Shown here piece after piece: positions 53,601 through 61,360 of a stretch of DNA of 64,000 nt. The notes under the pieces were generated by a model that saw only the letters and a list, made by a program, of their open reading frames with translations, ran no database searches and was not told the DNA's origin. Every line of letters starts with the position of its first letter. Position 1 is the first letter of the stretch. This DNA is from an uncultured Fibrobacter sp. GTDB lineage: Bacteria; Fibrobacterota; Fibrobacteria; Fibrobacterales; Fibrobacteraceae. The translations under genes were made by a program, and so were the position numbers. The DNA is taken from the NCBI GenBank assembly GCA_934700345.1, contig CAKUXP010000007.1:37632-101631 (forward strand), in the 5' to 3' direction.

Positions 53601-54984
53601 TCCTCCGAAGGATAATCCGAAGGGTGACAGCGCGTTCTTTACCGTGACGACGACAGAAAACGGTTTGATCGGGGCTTCGTGGCGGGGACTTGTGTTCGAG
53701 GAGCCTCCGGCTCCGAGTCCCAACAGCGTGATGGTCTTTGACACCAAGGGCAAACCGATGACTTATGCGGGCCTCGACATGGCTTACACGAGTTCGGAAT
53801 ATCTCGACGGCATTGCGGATTCGCTCTTTATCCATTATCACCGTCCGTTCCCGAAGGATTCCCTGCCGGATTCGATTCGCGTGGAATGGTCTCTCGATTC
53901 GACGGAATATGTGACGATTACGATGGAGCAGATTCGGGATGCTGCGAGGCCGTTGACCGACACGACTTACGATTCGGTTCTCGCTTTCGGCGGACTCGAG
54001 CTTTCTTCGAAAGTGCAGACGGCGGGTTCCGGGAAGATGCTCAAATCCTTTGCAACTTTTATGAATAAAAAAGGAGTCAAGACTTCCGCCCCGCTTTCGA
54101 GGGAGTTTACCGACAAGGTCGCTCCGGTTATTCTGCGGGCGAATATCTCCGAACGTTCGGAAGGGCTGTTCCAGATAAGGGTTTCGCTTTCGGAAAAACT
54201 CCAGGTGAGCGATTCGGCGGATAAGCGTTCGCTGTTTGGCTATTACCTGCGTTCGGCAACGAACTTGGCGGATAAGTACCAGGATGTACCGGCTTCCAAC
54301 GCGACGGTTGTTGATTCATCGGTGACTATGTTCTTCAACCTGTCGAATGGAACGATTCCGCAGGCGGGCGACTATGTGCGAGCCCTTCCGAAGCTCTTGA
54401 CTGATTTGGAAGGCAACGGGCTTTCGGATTACCGGGCCACGGTTCCTTCGCCGTGGATGCTTCTCGAAGGCGATGCCGCTTCGACAATCGAAAGCATCAA
54501 GATGGGCACGGTCGATAATTCCGTAAATACCAAGAAGGCGAATATCGTGGCGAACCGCATCGGTATTTACGATTCGCTCGGAACGGTCCGCGATTCCTTC
54601 CCGAATACGGTCGGCTATCTCATCAAGACGGATATGGGAAATATCTTGACGGATTCTCTTCTGGACGCGCAAATTGCGAGCGGAAAGATTTCCCTTGCCG
54701 ATGTCAAGCTGCGTTATGAACTCGACATTTTCACCAATCTGGGAACTTTTGTCGCACACAAGAGCCAGACGATCGCCTGCTCCGACAGCCTATTTGGCGG
54801 AGATTGCCGCACGAATCGCGGATATATCTATGTCGGGTGGAACATGGTGACGGACAAGGGCCGCAAGGCGGGAACCGGAGCCTATATTGCGAAGCTCAGC
54901 ATGCATGTCCAGGTGCCCATCAAGGGAAAGACAGGCAAGCACAACGTGACGCAGACATGGGGCGTCCGCCGTTCTTCCAAGTAA
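50659..54984 (+). CDS. Large secreted fibro-slime domain protein
   Basis: 1441 residues from the ATG at 50659 (GGAGAAGTT upstream), which begins a signal peptide (to about residue 34); an ATG 20 codons earlier gives no signal. Residues about 460-635 form a fibro-slime domain: GSGWLGGIDDCSGRFGDGDHD, then CFESHAQFVYKPGL and FRGDDDIWVFIGGKLAVDLGG and HLAAPG, a PA14-like lectin pattern with acidic metal-binding loops (long stretch cited in parts). Before it is a Cys-rich beta region; after it, several Ig-like or beta domains up to a final GTGAYIAKLSMHV strand that looks like a sorting or flagellar-FlgD-like Ig end. Fibro-slime proteins are linked to adhesion to cellulose in Fibrobacter. Two terminators follow. 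Confidence 0.88.
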   Translation: MKKTLKIGKQPWLAKLIFGFALALGAGEAWGLACSGTIYVSNPGTWSSMYMVVDGGFNLLPKTTLANGWYSINTLDYGSQYAKEFFFVASEGGWNDYGITRTQFNETGWSQSDKFSCSDFGSGTSLYIYEDPTAAGKTAFSTDPPNAKYFYFLPPDDQLWNSSVPMISMDGGVTGVPMSTDPTRCGWFYYVWFNQDAPASVTIFRDSDSDREEVLGWDGYEAAGTVGEVTPIPMNDVFTSFNANTLFFISDANMWPDDAKDVDKGFSIVDPVVDGNCEYKLAAIIYDTDASLHPAFSCYSADGKGCQYGAQGVAAATAQAAVKACIGVTHGIVQDTLGADKKPLLKTAAMGGMGETCFISQSYFDQLFRPTAGVNEMTCFDLPFNRDSYGKWEFNSDYYTSPGITVQGGFYPAEATTDAKILTEYGSSPVKAARTKRFAEGPVFVGPALREVEASENAQKFDLLCNGSGWLGGIDDCSGRFGDGDHDMAAINTWLGTQDACIWGWSCRDSKPAGWPSYKDESETLSATGSPRWQSNVGRNQQFCFESHAQFVYKPGLRFNFRGDDDIWVFIGGKLAVDLGGTHLAAPGYAVLDNLTDKNGNPFVEGKTYDLDIFFCDRRTTMSNVRINTNMYIQQSNGINYTEDTSYVGEGTAYEICYKETGSGDCASALSGTSASQEIVYCGEDIKKAGFDMYYNLYKGSSVFSNGATTYDSTWFKSKGPGVFFGGVDLSNWYRPVINKKAIAGLPSGSYKLVASIGGKKTTWSFRVAGNLDVLTKDGQDSAKHVYKVKTSAMADVRIPVYVGAIGEEIDGYLDVDLEGAVGESYSLTFSDGLLVFADSNGTTPLTGSDRLTVGPRGIDTVWVTIPLSAMTAQTMTGTISVRKTALELSFLLPAIAFVDSTYQTQLPGYGNWDISEDSILYRGSDYAAYVMMYDPTSGAICETCNYGLEVYPASAGVTGRSALGIVDGKGVVNFRSSVLYPPKDNPKGDSAFFTVTTTENGLIGASWRGLVFEEPPAPSPNSVMVFDTKGKPMTYAGLDMAYTSSEYLDGIADSLFIHYHRPFPKDSLPDSIRVEWSLDSTEYVTITMEQIRDAARPLTDTTYDSVLAFGGLELSSKVQTAGSGKMLKSFATFMNKKGVKTSAPLSREFTDKVAPVILRANISERSEGLFQIRVSLSEKLQVSDSADKRSLFGYYLRSATNLADKYQDVPASNATVVDSSVTMFFNLSNGTIPQAGDYVRALPKLLTDLEGNGLSDYRATVPSPWMLLEGDAASTIESIKMGTVDNSVNTKKANIVANRIGIYDSLGTVRDSFPNTVGYLIKTDMGNILTDSLLDAQIASGKISLADVKLRYELDIFTNLGTFVAHKSQTIACSDSLFGGDCRTNRGYIYVGWNMVTDKGRKAGTGAYIAKLSMHVQVPIKGKTGKHNVTQTWGVRRSSK

Positions 54985-54998
54985 AATTCAATGAAAAT

Positions 54999-55058
54999 GC
55001 CCCGGGTTTCGGGGCGTTCTTAATAAAATTTGCGCGTCGATAATTCGGCGCGTTTTTT
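54999..55058 (+). terminator. Tandem intrinsic terminators after the fibro-slime gene
   Basis: First hairpin GCCCCG / CGGGGC (54999-55004, 55010-55015) followed by GTTCTT. Second hairpin CGCGTCGA / TCGGCGCG (55033-55040, 55045-55052, one G-T) followed by six T. They separate this gene from the convergent DUF4011-type gene. Confidence 0.8.
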
Positions 55059-55093
55059 ATGTTTCGGAAAATCGCAGTAAAAATTTTTGCTTC

Positions 55094-58000
55094 TTAAAGA
55101 AGCCCGAGGGCTTTCTTTATTGTCTGTTCGTCGGTTCCGGCTGGGAAGAGCGCACGTTCTTCGGGAGAAACATAGAGAAGGGACCGCTCCTCGTCGGGAA
55201 GTGCGGAGCGGTCGCGCAAGGTAATGGGATTTTTCTTTGTCGAATAAAAGAATGGGCCTGTCTTGTAGAACGCTTTTTGGGCGATTCCCTGGGAAATCGC
55301 ATCCTTGATTGTCCGGACGACGGCGGGGCCAGCACGGTGCAGTCCGTGAAAATGGAGCAAACGCCGGATGAGATTCTTTTCGTGAATCGGCGATTCGGAA
55401 TCGACATAGAACGCTAACTGTGAAACGAGGCTGTCTTCGGGGGTTTCCGGGATAGGTATGTTCACGTCATCGCCATCCGGATTTTTAACCAGGTAGGGCT
55501 CTGTCTGTATTTCCGGGGAGGATTCCGGGGCGTTTTTGGAGCACGAAACCGGTGCGACGCTTTGTTCGACAGCAATTGTCGTGATAACATGGTTGCGCTC
55601 GTCCGCTGTGGAGCGGAACCAGTTGGGACTCCAGAGCGAAATGATTTTCCAGCCGAGATGCTTGAAAAGACTTGGACGGACATAAAGCCTGTCTTCGACG
55701 CTACGGGAGAGATAGCGGTTTTCGGAATCGATGTCGATTCCCAGAAGAAAGCGTTCCGGATTGTTAGCATCGTGGACGGCAAAGGGAACGGTAAAATCGT
55801 TGTATCCCCAGTTTTTTTCGATGGAAAATTCTCCCGTATTGATTTCCCGATAAATCTGTTCTTCGAACGGTGAAAGAATCTGGTCGGAATGAAAAATGTC
55901 TTTCGTCGATGCATTGGAAGCAAAATGCAGAAAGTCCAGGTAGCAGTGAACCCCCGGGTTGATGGAAACCGTCTTTTCGGGAATTTCCTCGGCAAAGATC
56001 TTTAGACAGGATAGGGCGTGTGTTGCGCAAACATTGGTGTGCTTCGGCGTCAGGTTCTGTTCGGCAAAGGTTCCGCCGGGTTCTGCACAGACAAGAAGCA
56101 TGTCGCGATATTCCCCGACGGCTTGTTCGGGACGCTTGACGTAGGGATCCTGAAACAGGTCCTTGTACGAGAAGAAATCGGCCAGATCGGGATGTTCGGA
56201 AATCTTTCCCTGAATCGCCTGGAGGATTTCCTGTCGGCGTTTTTCGGTAAGGGCGATAATGCCGATCGATTGGGTCGGATGCTGTTCGAGGTGTCGGGCA
56301 GCGGTTTCCGCGATAGCGTTTGGCAAGTCTTTTTCGATAATGACCTGGATCGCTTTGGATTTGCCGGCGCTTGGCGGCGGAAATTTCTGTAATCTCCGGC
56401 TGTAAAAGTTCCGGTTGGAAAAATCGATGAGCAGGGGGTGGCGATGCTCGATATCTAGCGAAAGCGATGATCGCTTGGCGCCTTTGTGAAGGGATGCGGT
56501 TAGAATGTTTTCGAATGGCGTGGCCGGGGTGGCGGATCTGTCTATGGGGTCAAGAATTTGGGAAAACGGTAGCGTGGGAAGGTTGGAATCGCCGAGAAGA
56601 AGTACCTGCCTGGAACGGAAAATCATCGGGAGCGCCTGGAGCGGCGTAACCGCATCCGCATCGAGGCATATCGCGATGTCAAAAGAGATTTCTGCGGGAA
56701 AAGTCGCTATTTCGGCGAGCGGAAGGATGACTAGCCTGTCTGGGTTCTTTTGACGGAAATCCTTGAAGTGGCGCAAGTTCATCGCGGAAAGTTCGTCTGT
56801 CGCGCTTTGAAAGTCTTTAGCGTACTTGGAATGCGCCTTGGGAGAAAGGGAAAACACCGATGGAAAAATCTTGCAGGCGTTCTGGATTTGCAGGGAATGC
56901 CAGAATCGCAAAAAATCCGTCGCAATGGATTCTTTTTGAAAGTTGGTTTCTAAAAGAGCCTTCTCCAGATTGTAAAGTCCGAGATTTTCCAGTTCGCGAT
57001 ACTTTGAATTAATCTGCGTATAAATTGGGAACAGGGCGAATGACTCGTGCCATTTTTTGATGAGGGACGCCTGTTCTTCGACCGAAGGGTATTCGGAGGC
57101 GCTTGCGAAGGACAGCTCCTGGCAGAGTTCCTCGAATTCGGATTTCGCTTCTCGGCAAAGTCTGCTCAGCGCGTTTGCGTCGGGGATGCGGCTTTGGACG
57201 GAGCTGTATTTAGAAAGGATGGCAAGCGAGAGATTCGCCTTTTCGTCTTTGGAAAGCTTTTTCCGAAATTCGAGGAGCCAGTGGATTTTTGATTCGAGCT
57301 TTTCCCAGTCCGTATGCTCGAACTTCCAGTCTTTTCCGAAGAGATGCAGTGCCATGACGGAAGTGTTCATGTAGAGTTTTTTGCATTCCTGCAGGCGGAT
57401 GAGGCTGTCCGTGAGTTCTAGAAGTTCCGTATCTGTCTTTACTGCCTTGGGATTCTTGAGCGTTTTCAAGAGTGTCTTTTTTGCGTCGTGGTAGTATTCC
57501 GAAAAGACCTTGAATTTTCTCTTCTGGTTGTTCTTGAGGATTTCTCGAGGAGCGCCCAGCTGCATGTCGATTGATTCGGATGTATAAATCGGTGAACCGT
57601 TTCGGCGAAATTCCGACCAGGTTTTTCCAGCCCTGGGAAGAGCGGTGAGGGTTTCTTTGTAAGTGTCCCAGTCTTTGGATTCCAGGTCCCAGCTTTCGAA
57701 TGAGGGCGTCTCGGAATTGAATTCCGGCGTAATCGCTTCGCTGATGTGGGATAGCGCGGAAATGTCGATGTTCTCGTCGAAAATGAATTCTCCGGAAACG
57801 CTTTTGGCGAGCGTCGCGAGGGTCTGGTACTTGGAATCGGCGCTTTCTAGCTTTTGGAGAATTTCTGCCTTTTGGGATTCGCGGATGAAGGAAATCGAGA
57901 TTCCCTTGAATGCGGCGAGCGCTTTTTTCGCTTCGGGCCTTGCCTGGCGTTCCAGAATGTCCTGGATGGTTCCTAGCGCCTGGTGGAAGCTTTCGCGGCT

Positions 58001-59170
58001 TAGGTTTTCGGATCCGTTGAATGTGGAATCCTGCCAGACTTTTTTCGTTGAAATCCTGTTTAGGGCGATAAGCGATTCCGAAAAAGTGGAATTTCCCGGA
58101 GGAATCGGCAGGTTCACCGTCTTGTTGTAATCGATTAGGAGCTTTCGGACGGAGGCGAGGACTTCCCGTGATTTTTCGAGAGTCGTGTCGCTTTGAATCG
58201 GTGCTTGCGAATCCTGAATCTCTTCGAGGCGCAACCGGGAAATCTTTTTTCGGTAAGCGACCAGTACTTTTTTCCCGCGGGAAACGTTTTCGGAAACCAG
58301 GTTTGCCGCGAGGCGTTCCTTCTCGGAACCGGGTGGGGTTTCGATGACTTCGATTTTATTTTTTGAAGAAAGCGTTTCGACGAGAATTGCGTTCGCTTCG
58401 GAGTCCATAGGGCGGATTAGGTAATGTTCGGTCGGATCGAAAATCTCGTCGGGATTTTTTTCATCGATGTCAGAATCGACAACGTGGAAACCGTTTGGGG
58501 AAAGAAGCTCCTTTGCCGGAAAATCTTCCGCCCGGAATTCTTCGTTCCATTTGTCGGCTTCGGAATCCTGATGGGCGAGAAGGCTCGCCGCATCGAAAAA
58601 ACCGAGGAACATTCCGCGCGAAGTACTTTTCCATCCGGCAACGGCATCGACCGCCCGCTCGACGGCAAGAAAATATTTCTTTGCTTGGAATGACGCACCG
58701 TCCCAAAAAATCCTTGCGGGCGGAAGTTCGATCGAATCCTTGTTTTTTATTCGCAGCGGGACATTCTCGACTGGCGATATGCTTTTCGGGGAAACGGTTA
58801 GTCCTTTTGCGTCAAAAGAGAGCGGAATGAAGAGCAGCGGGGCTGTGTTCTGGGAACGCAAAAATCCGACAGACAGGAAAAGGTTCTGCGAACCTGTTTC
58901 CGTCTCCATAGTGCGGCTTGCTTTTCGAAAATCTTCAAACATCGCCTTTTGCTCTTCTTTCGTAAAGTCGGGGCTTGTCGGCGCAAAAAGGGAAAGCGGC
59001 AGGGCGATGGGCTTCCGGTACCATTTTTCTAGGAAGGGAATGCCGTCTTCCGCGATGACCGGCGTCTGGAACTTGGCTTTTGAACGGATATTTAGAAATC
59101 TGCTTTTTGACTCCAGGTCAAAGGAAGCTGTTCGTAGGTCGTGGATTTTGGAAAAAAGAGCGTCCGCCAT
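55094..59170 (-). CDS. DUF4011-type helicase/nuclease-like protein with degenerate motor motifs
   Basis: 1358 residues from the ATG at 59170, 17 bp after gluQ; a longer reading would overlap gluQ and is rejected. N terminus LRTASFDLESKSRFLNIR (12-29) fits the DUF4011 motif LLDLSxxNRLLN. SF1 helicase layout follows, but worn: Walker A position reads ETPPGSEKE (277-285) instead of GPPGTGKS; Walker B reads FDIAICLDADA (830-840) instead of FDxVIFDEAS; HRHPLLIDFSNRNFYSRRL (909-927) is conserved; VNVAVTRAR becomes TNVCATHAL. Residues 1142-1190 (LLGIDIDS, EDRLYVR, LGWKIISLWSPNWF) match the DUF559/MTES_1575-type nuclease, and 1261-1340 the DUF3320 end. Such proteins are suspected phage-defence factors; this one probably cannot hydrolyse ATP in the usual way. 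Confidence 0.8.
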   Translation of the reverse strand: MADALFSKIHDLRTASFDLESKSRFLNIRSKAKFQTPVIAEDGIPFLEKWYRKPIALPLSLFAPTSPDFTKEEQKAMFEDFRKASRTMETETGSQNLFLSVGFLRSQNTAPLLFIPLSFDAKGLTVSPKSISPVENVPLRIKNKDSIELPPARIFWDGASFQAKKYFLAVERAVDAVAGWKSTSRGMFLGFFDAASLLAHQDSEADKWNEEFRAEDFPAKELLSPNGFHVVDSDIDEKNPDEIFDPTEHYLIRPMDSEANAILVETLSSKNKIEVIETPPGSEKERLAANLVSENVSRGKKVLVAYRKKISRLRLEEIQDSQAPIQSDTTLEKSREVLASVRKLLIDYNKTVNLPIPPGNSTFSESLIALNRISTKKVWQDSTFNGSENLSRESFHQALGTIQDILERQARPEAKKALAAFKGISISFIRESQKAEILQKLESADSKYQTLATLAKSVSGEFIFDENIDISALSHISEAITPEFNSETPSFESWDLESKDWDTYKETLTALPRAGKTWSEFRRNGSPIYTSESIDMQLGAPREILKNNQKRKFKVFSEYYHDAKKTLLKTLKNPKAVKTDTELLELTDSLIRLQECKKLYMNTSVMALHLFGKDWKFEHTDWEKLESKIHWLLEFRKKLSKDEKANLSLAILSKYSSVQSRIPDANALSRLCREAKSEFEELCQELSFASASEYPSVEEQASLIKKWHESFALFPIYTQINSKYRELENLGLYNLEKALLETNFQKESIATDFLRFWHSLQIQNACKIFPSVFSLSPKAHSKYAKDFQSATDELSAMNLRHFKDFRQKNPDRLVILPLAEIATFPAEISFDIAICLDADAVTPLQALPMIFRSRQVLLLGDSNLPTLPFSQILDPIDRSATPATPFENILTASLHKGAKRSSLSLDIEHRHPLLIDFSNRNFYSRRLQKFPPPSAGKSKAIQVIIEKDLPNAIAETAARHLEQHPTQSIGIIALTEKRRQEILQAIQGKISEHPDLADFFSYKDLFQDPYVKRPEQAVGEYRDMLLVCAEPGGTFAEQNLTPKHTNVCATHALSCLKIFAEEIPEKTVSINPGVHCYLDFLHFASNASTKDIFHSDQILSPFEEQIYREINTGEFSIEKNWGYNDFTVPFAVHDANNPERFLLGIDIDSENRYLSRSVEDRLYVRPSLFKHLGWKIISLWSPNWFRSTADERNHVITTIAVEQSVAPVSCSKNAPESSPEIQTEPYLVKNPDGDDVNIPIPETPEDSLVSQLAFYVDSESPIHEKNLIRRLLHFHGLHRAGPAVVRTIKDAISQGIAQKAFYKTGPFFYSTKKNPITLRDRSALPDEERSLLYVSPEERALFPAGTDEQTIKKALGLL

Positions 59171-59187
59171 ATACACGCAATATAATT

Positions 59188-60084
59188 TCAAATTTTTGGA
59201 AAGAGAAACTTTTTTGCGCTCTGGATGGCTTCGTGGATGGAAAGGCTTTTCGGGCTTGTCAGAAGCCCGGATTCGCGGCAAACTTCCCCGAGCAGTTTTT
59301 CGGGAGAGATGCCTGCGTCGCGTTCTCCGCGGATACTTGCTGCATGTTCCCGCTTGGAAAGCTTTTTCCCGGATGGCGAAAGCAGGAGCGGATGATGCAA
59401 AAAGAGCGGCGGAGAAGTCCTTCCGAGAGCCTTTGCCAAGGCAATCTGGCGGGCGGTTGAATCGAGAAGGTCCTTGCCGCGGACGACAAGCCCGACGCCT
59501 TCCTCGAAGTCGTCGGCGACGACGGCGAACTGGTAAGTCCATTGCCCGAGCCTGTCCCTTACCGGAAAGTCTCCGCATTGCCTGCTCGGATTTTCGCGGA
59601 ATTTTCCGAGAAGAAGATCCTCCCATTCGACCGTTTCGTTCGGGGTCTTGAACCGGACGGCAAAACCTTTTTCAAAGGGAAGTTCCCGGTTGCGGCAGTG
59701 TCCCAGGTAGATGGCTTCGCCGTGCGGATTTGCCGGGTTGGTTTCGAGTGTGAATTTCCGGGAACAGTCGCAGGCGTAAAGCAAGGATTTGAACTTTAAC
59801 TGTTCAAAGAATTTTTCGTAGCGCGCTCCGTTTTGGCTCTGGATGGATTCCGCTTCCCAAGCGAAGCCGATCCATTCCAGGTCTTCGCGGATGGCGTCGA
59901 TGTAGGCGGACCTTGTGCGGCTCTGGTCGTGGTCTTCGATGCGGAGGCGGACGCGGTATCCGAGCTTTTCGGCGGCGGCATAGACGAATAGGGCGGAGAG
60001 AACATGCCCGCGGTGCAGGAAACCGGTCGGGCTGGGGGCAAAGCGCGTGAACGGCATGGTTGTCTTTACCATTTTTCTATCCAT
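59188..60084 (-). CDS. gluQ: Glutamyl-Q tRNA(Asp) synthetase
   Basis: 298 residues from the ATG at 60084; ATGs at 60072 and 60057 are other possible starts. Truncated glutamyl-tRNA synthetase: HIGH-like SPTGFLHRGH near residue 17, Zn site YACDCSRK and HCRNR near 105-130, VVRGKDLLDSTARQIAL near 200, and KMSKS-like KKLSKRE near 240; no anticodon-binding domain. Attaches glutamate to queuosine in tRNA-Asp. TATATT lies 6 bp upstream of the ATG at 60084, suggesting a leaderless mRNA and favouring this or a later start. Upstream of the DUF4011-type gene, with which it is probably co-transcribed. Confidence 0.92.
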   Translation of the reverse strand: MDRKMVKTTMPFTRFAPSPTGFLHRGHVLSALFVYAAAEKLGYRVRLRIEDHDQSRTRSAYIDAIREDLEWIGFAWEAESIQSQNGARYEKFFEQLKFKSLLYACDCSRKFTLETNPANPHGEAIYLGHCRNRELPFEKGFAVRFKTPNETVEWEDLLLGKFRENPSRQCGDFPVRDRLGQWTYQFAVVADDFEEGVGLVVRGKDLLDSTARQIALAKALGRTSPPLFLHHPLLLSPSGKKLSKREHAASIRGERDAGISPEKLLGEVCRESGLLTSPKSLSIHEAIQSAKKFLFPKI

Positions 60085-60104
60085 GTTTTCAATATAGCTT
60101 TTGG

Positions 60105-60240
60105 GGGAGACAGATAATTGGCAATTGGCAATTAGCAATTAGCAATTAGGGATTAGGTTGCTGAGCGAGTCGTTGTCAGAATTTAGAGCTGAGAGTTTTG
60201 AGCTTGGCTGATAGTGAATAGCCAATAGTTGTTAGTTGGG
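60105..60240. repeat. Short-repeat spacer upstream of gluQ
   Basis: TTGGCAATTGGCAATTAGCAATTAG-type direct repeats of the word GGCAATT/AGCAATT (60118-60147), then AGGGATTAGG (60147-60156), TAGAGCTGAGAG (60184-60195) and TAGTGAATAGCCAATAG. These are the same AGGGATTAG and AGAGCTTAG words as in the other spacers, without a full GCRGACRTYTA copy. No gene between 60085 and 60376. Confidence 0.6.
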
Positions 60241-60329
60241 AGGAAGCAGGCTTGGATCGGCTCGGAACGGGCGAAAAATTACGCAAGTTTTGCCACAAAT
60301 TGTACTTCCGAGAGAATTTTTACAATTAG

Positions 60330-60357
60330 TTGACAAAGCTTTTTTTTTTCTTATGTT
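60330..60357 (+). promoter_or_regulatory. Predicted strong promoter of the 60.4-61.3 kb cassette
   Basis: Consensus TTGACA (60330-60335), 16-bp spacer holding a ten-T run, then TATGTT (60352-60357). Expected start near 60364, just before the small reading frame at 60377. Confidence 0.5.
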
Positions 60358-60376
60358 TTTAGAAAAGGATAAGGTT

Positions 60377-60484
60377 ATGTACATGTTTGCGGACGGATTT
60401 AGTTTGAAATCTCTTCAACGAAAGTTCGGGAAAAAGCTGTTCGGGCTTATGGGGAAGCCTTTTCTGGCTATCGGCGCGCTTTGA
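60377..60484 (+). CDS. Possible small peptide of 35 residues
   Basis: ATG at 60377 follows AAGGATAAGG, and the predicted promoter ends 20 bp upstream. The peptide starts MYMFADGFSLKSLQRKFGKK and ends with a hydrophobic stretch (LFGLMGKPFLAIGAL), giving a basic amphipathic look as in small membrane-active peptides. It lies 35 bp upstream of the P-loop gene. Whether it is translated is unknown; it may be a leader peptide, a toxin-like peptide or chance. Confidence 0.35.
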   Translation: MYMFADGFSLKSLQRKFGKKLFGLMGKPFLAIGAL

Positions 60485-60519
60485 CCGTAGAAGTTCCACT
60501 TAAAAAACGAGGTAAATCC

Positions 60520-61044
60520 ATGAGTGATTCCACACGAAGTAAATCAAAAAAAACCATTAATGTCTATCTGGTGATTGGCGAGCCCAATATGGGAAAAAGC
60601 ACCGCGATTCGTCACTTGGTTGCTTTCACAGAAAGGGGAAAAGCCCTTTTCGAAAAAGAGCTTCTTACCGTTTATCCTTCACCGTTCATCATTAGTTTTT
60701 ATGGCTACCAGGCTCTGCAGGAAAGTGGAATTTCCCCGCAAGATTTTATCCAATTTGTCAAAAATCAAGCAAAACAGCCGGAAAACCTTATTCTGGCACT
60801 TCGCCTGAATGCAACCAATGGCAATAAGAATGTTGGTGCTTTCCCGGATGCTAACGCCTACATTCAGGCGTTCATAAAAGCCGGATGGACAATTTCCAAA
60901 AGCGTCGTTTTGGACGATTCCGGCAACGCGAAATATCCAAAAAATTGGAACGCTTTGTCCGTTTTGTCGAGACCCGCTCAAGGCAAAGCGGTTCCCACCA
61001 ATCGAATGGCTGCAAATACTCGGATATATTTTGGATGGATTTGA
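60520..61044 (+). CDS. P-loop protein of unknown function
   Basis: 174 residues from the ATG at 60520 (ACGAGGT 8 bp upstream). A Walker A motif GEPNMGKS at residues 20-27 follows a strand (INVYLVIG), then a helix STAIRHLV. A second strand (NLILALRLNA, near 90) sits where Walker B might be, but without the acidic residues. The rest is aromatic and Asn-rich (GNAKYPKNWNAL, NRMAANTRIYFGWI). No membrane segment. Base composition is more AT-rich than that of flanking genes. I do not recognise the family. One base separates its stop from the next start, so the two are made together. Confidence 0.7.
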   Translation: MSDSTRSKSKKTINVYLVIGEPNMGKSTAIRHLVAFTERGKALFEKELLTVYPSPFIISFYGYQALQESGISPQDFIQFVKNQAKQPENLILALRLNATNGNKNVGAFPDANAYIQAFIKAGWTISKSVVLDDSGNAKYPKNWNALSVLSRPAQGKAVPTNRMAANTRIYFGWI

Positions 61045-61045
61045 A

Positions 61046-61318
61046 ATGGATAATTCTACACAAGGTAAAATCAATCTGAAACAACTCCAGAAGAAGTCCA
61101 ACGAAATGCTGAATCAGCTTATTCTGAAATTTCCACAGAATCTAGACGATTTGTCGGTCGATAACATAAAAAAATATAATGCGATCAATTCGACAATCCG
61201 CCTGATCCAGGCCCAGCAGCGTCTTGATGACAGGAAAAAGCTCGCCCTGGTTTCGGTTGTTTCGAGCGTTGTGTGTTCCGGCGCCTTTTTGTTATTCTTC
61301 GCCAAACTTTTCTTGTAA
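61046..61318 (+). CDS. Small tail-anchored membrane protein, unknown function
   Basis: 90 residues from the ATG at 61046. Residues 1-60 are soluble and probably helical (KINLKQLQKKSNEMLNQLI, then NIKKYNAINSTIRLIQAQQRLDD in part), with heptad-like spacing that suggests coiled coil. Residues 66-90 form one hydrophobic helix at the very C terminus (LALVSVVSSVVCSGAFLLFF), so the protein is tail anchored with its N terminus in the cytosol. Coupled to the P-loop gene. No family recognised. Confidence 0.68.
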   Translation: MDNSTQGKINLKQLQKKSNEMLNQLILKFPQNLDDLSVDNIKKYNAINSTIRLIQAQQRLDDRKKLALVSVVSSVVCSGAFLLFFAKLFL

Positions 61319-61360
61319 GGTGCGAAAATGAACTTTCAACATCAAATATCGGAGATAAAC

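Noticed and set aside
52489..53841. 450-codon frame antisense to the fibro-slime gene
   Set aside because: Arg/His-rich translation without motifs, fully inside a well-supported gene on the other strand.
59171..59626. N-terminal extension of the DUF4011-type protein
   Set aside because: Lies inside gluQ, is Arg-rich without structure, and the DUF4011 domain begins right after the ATG at 59170.
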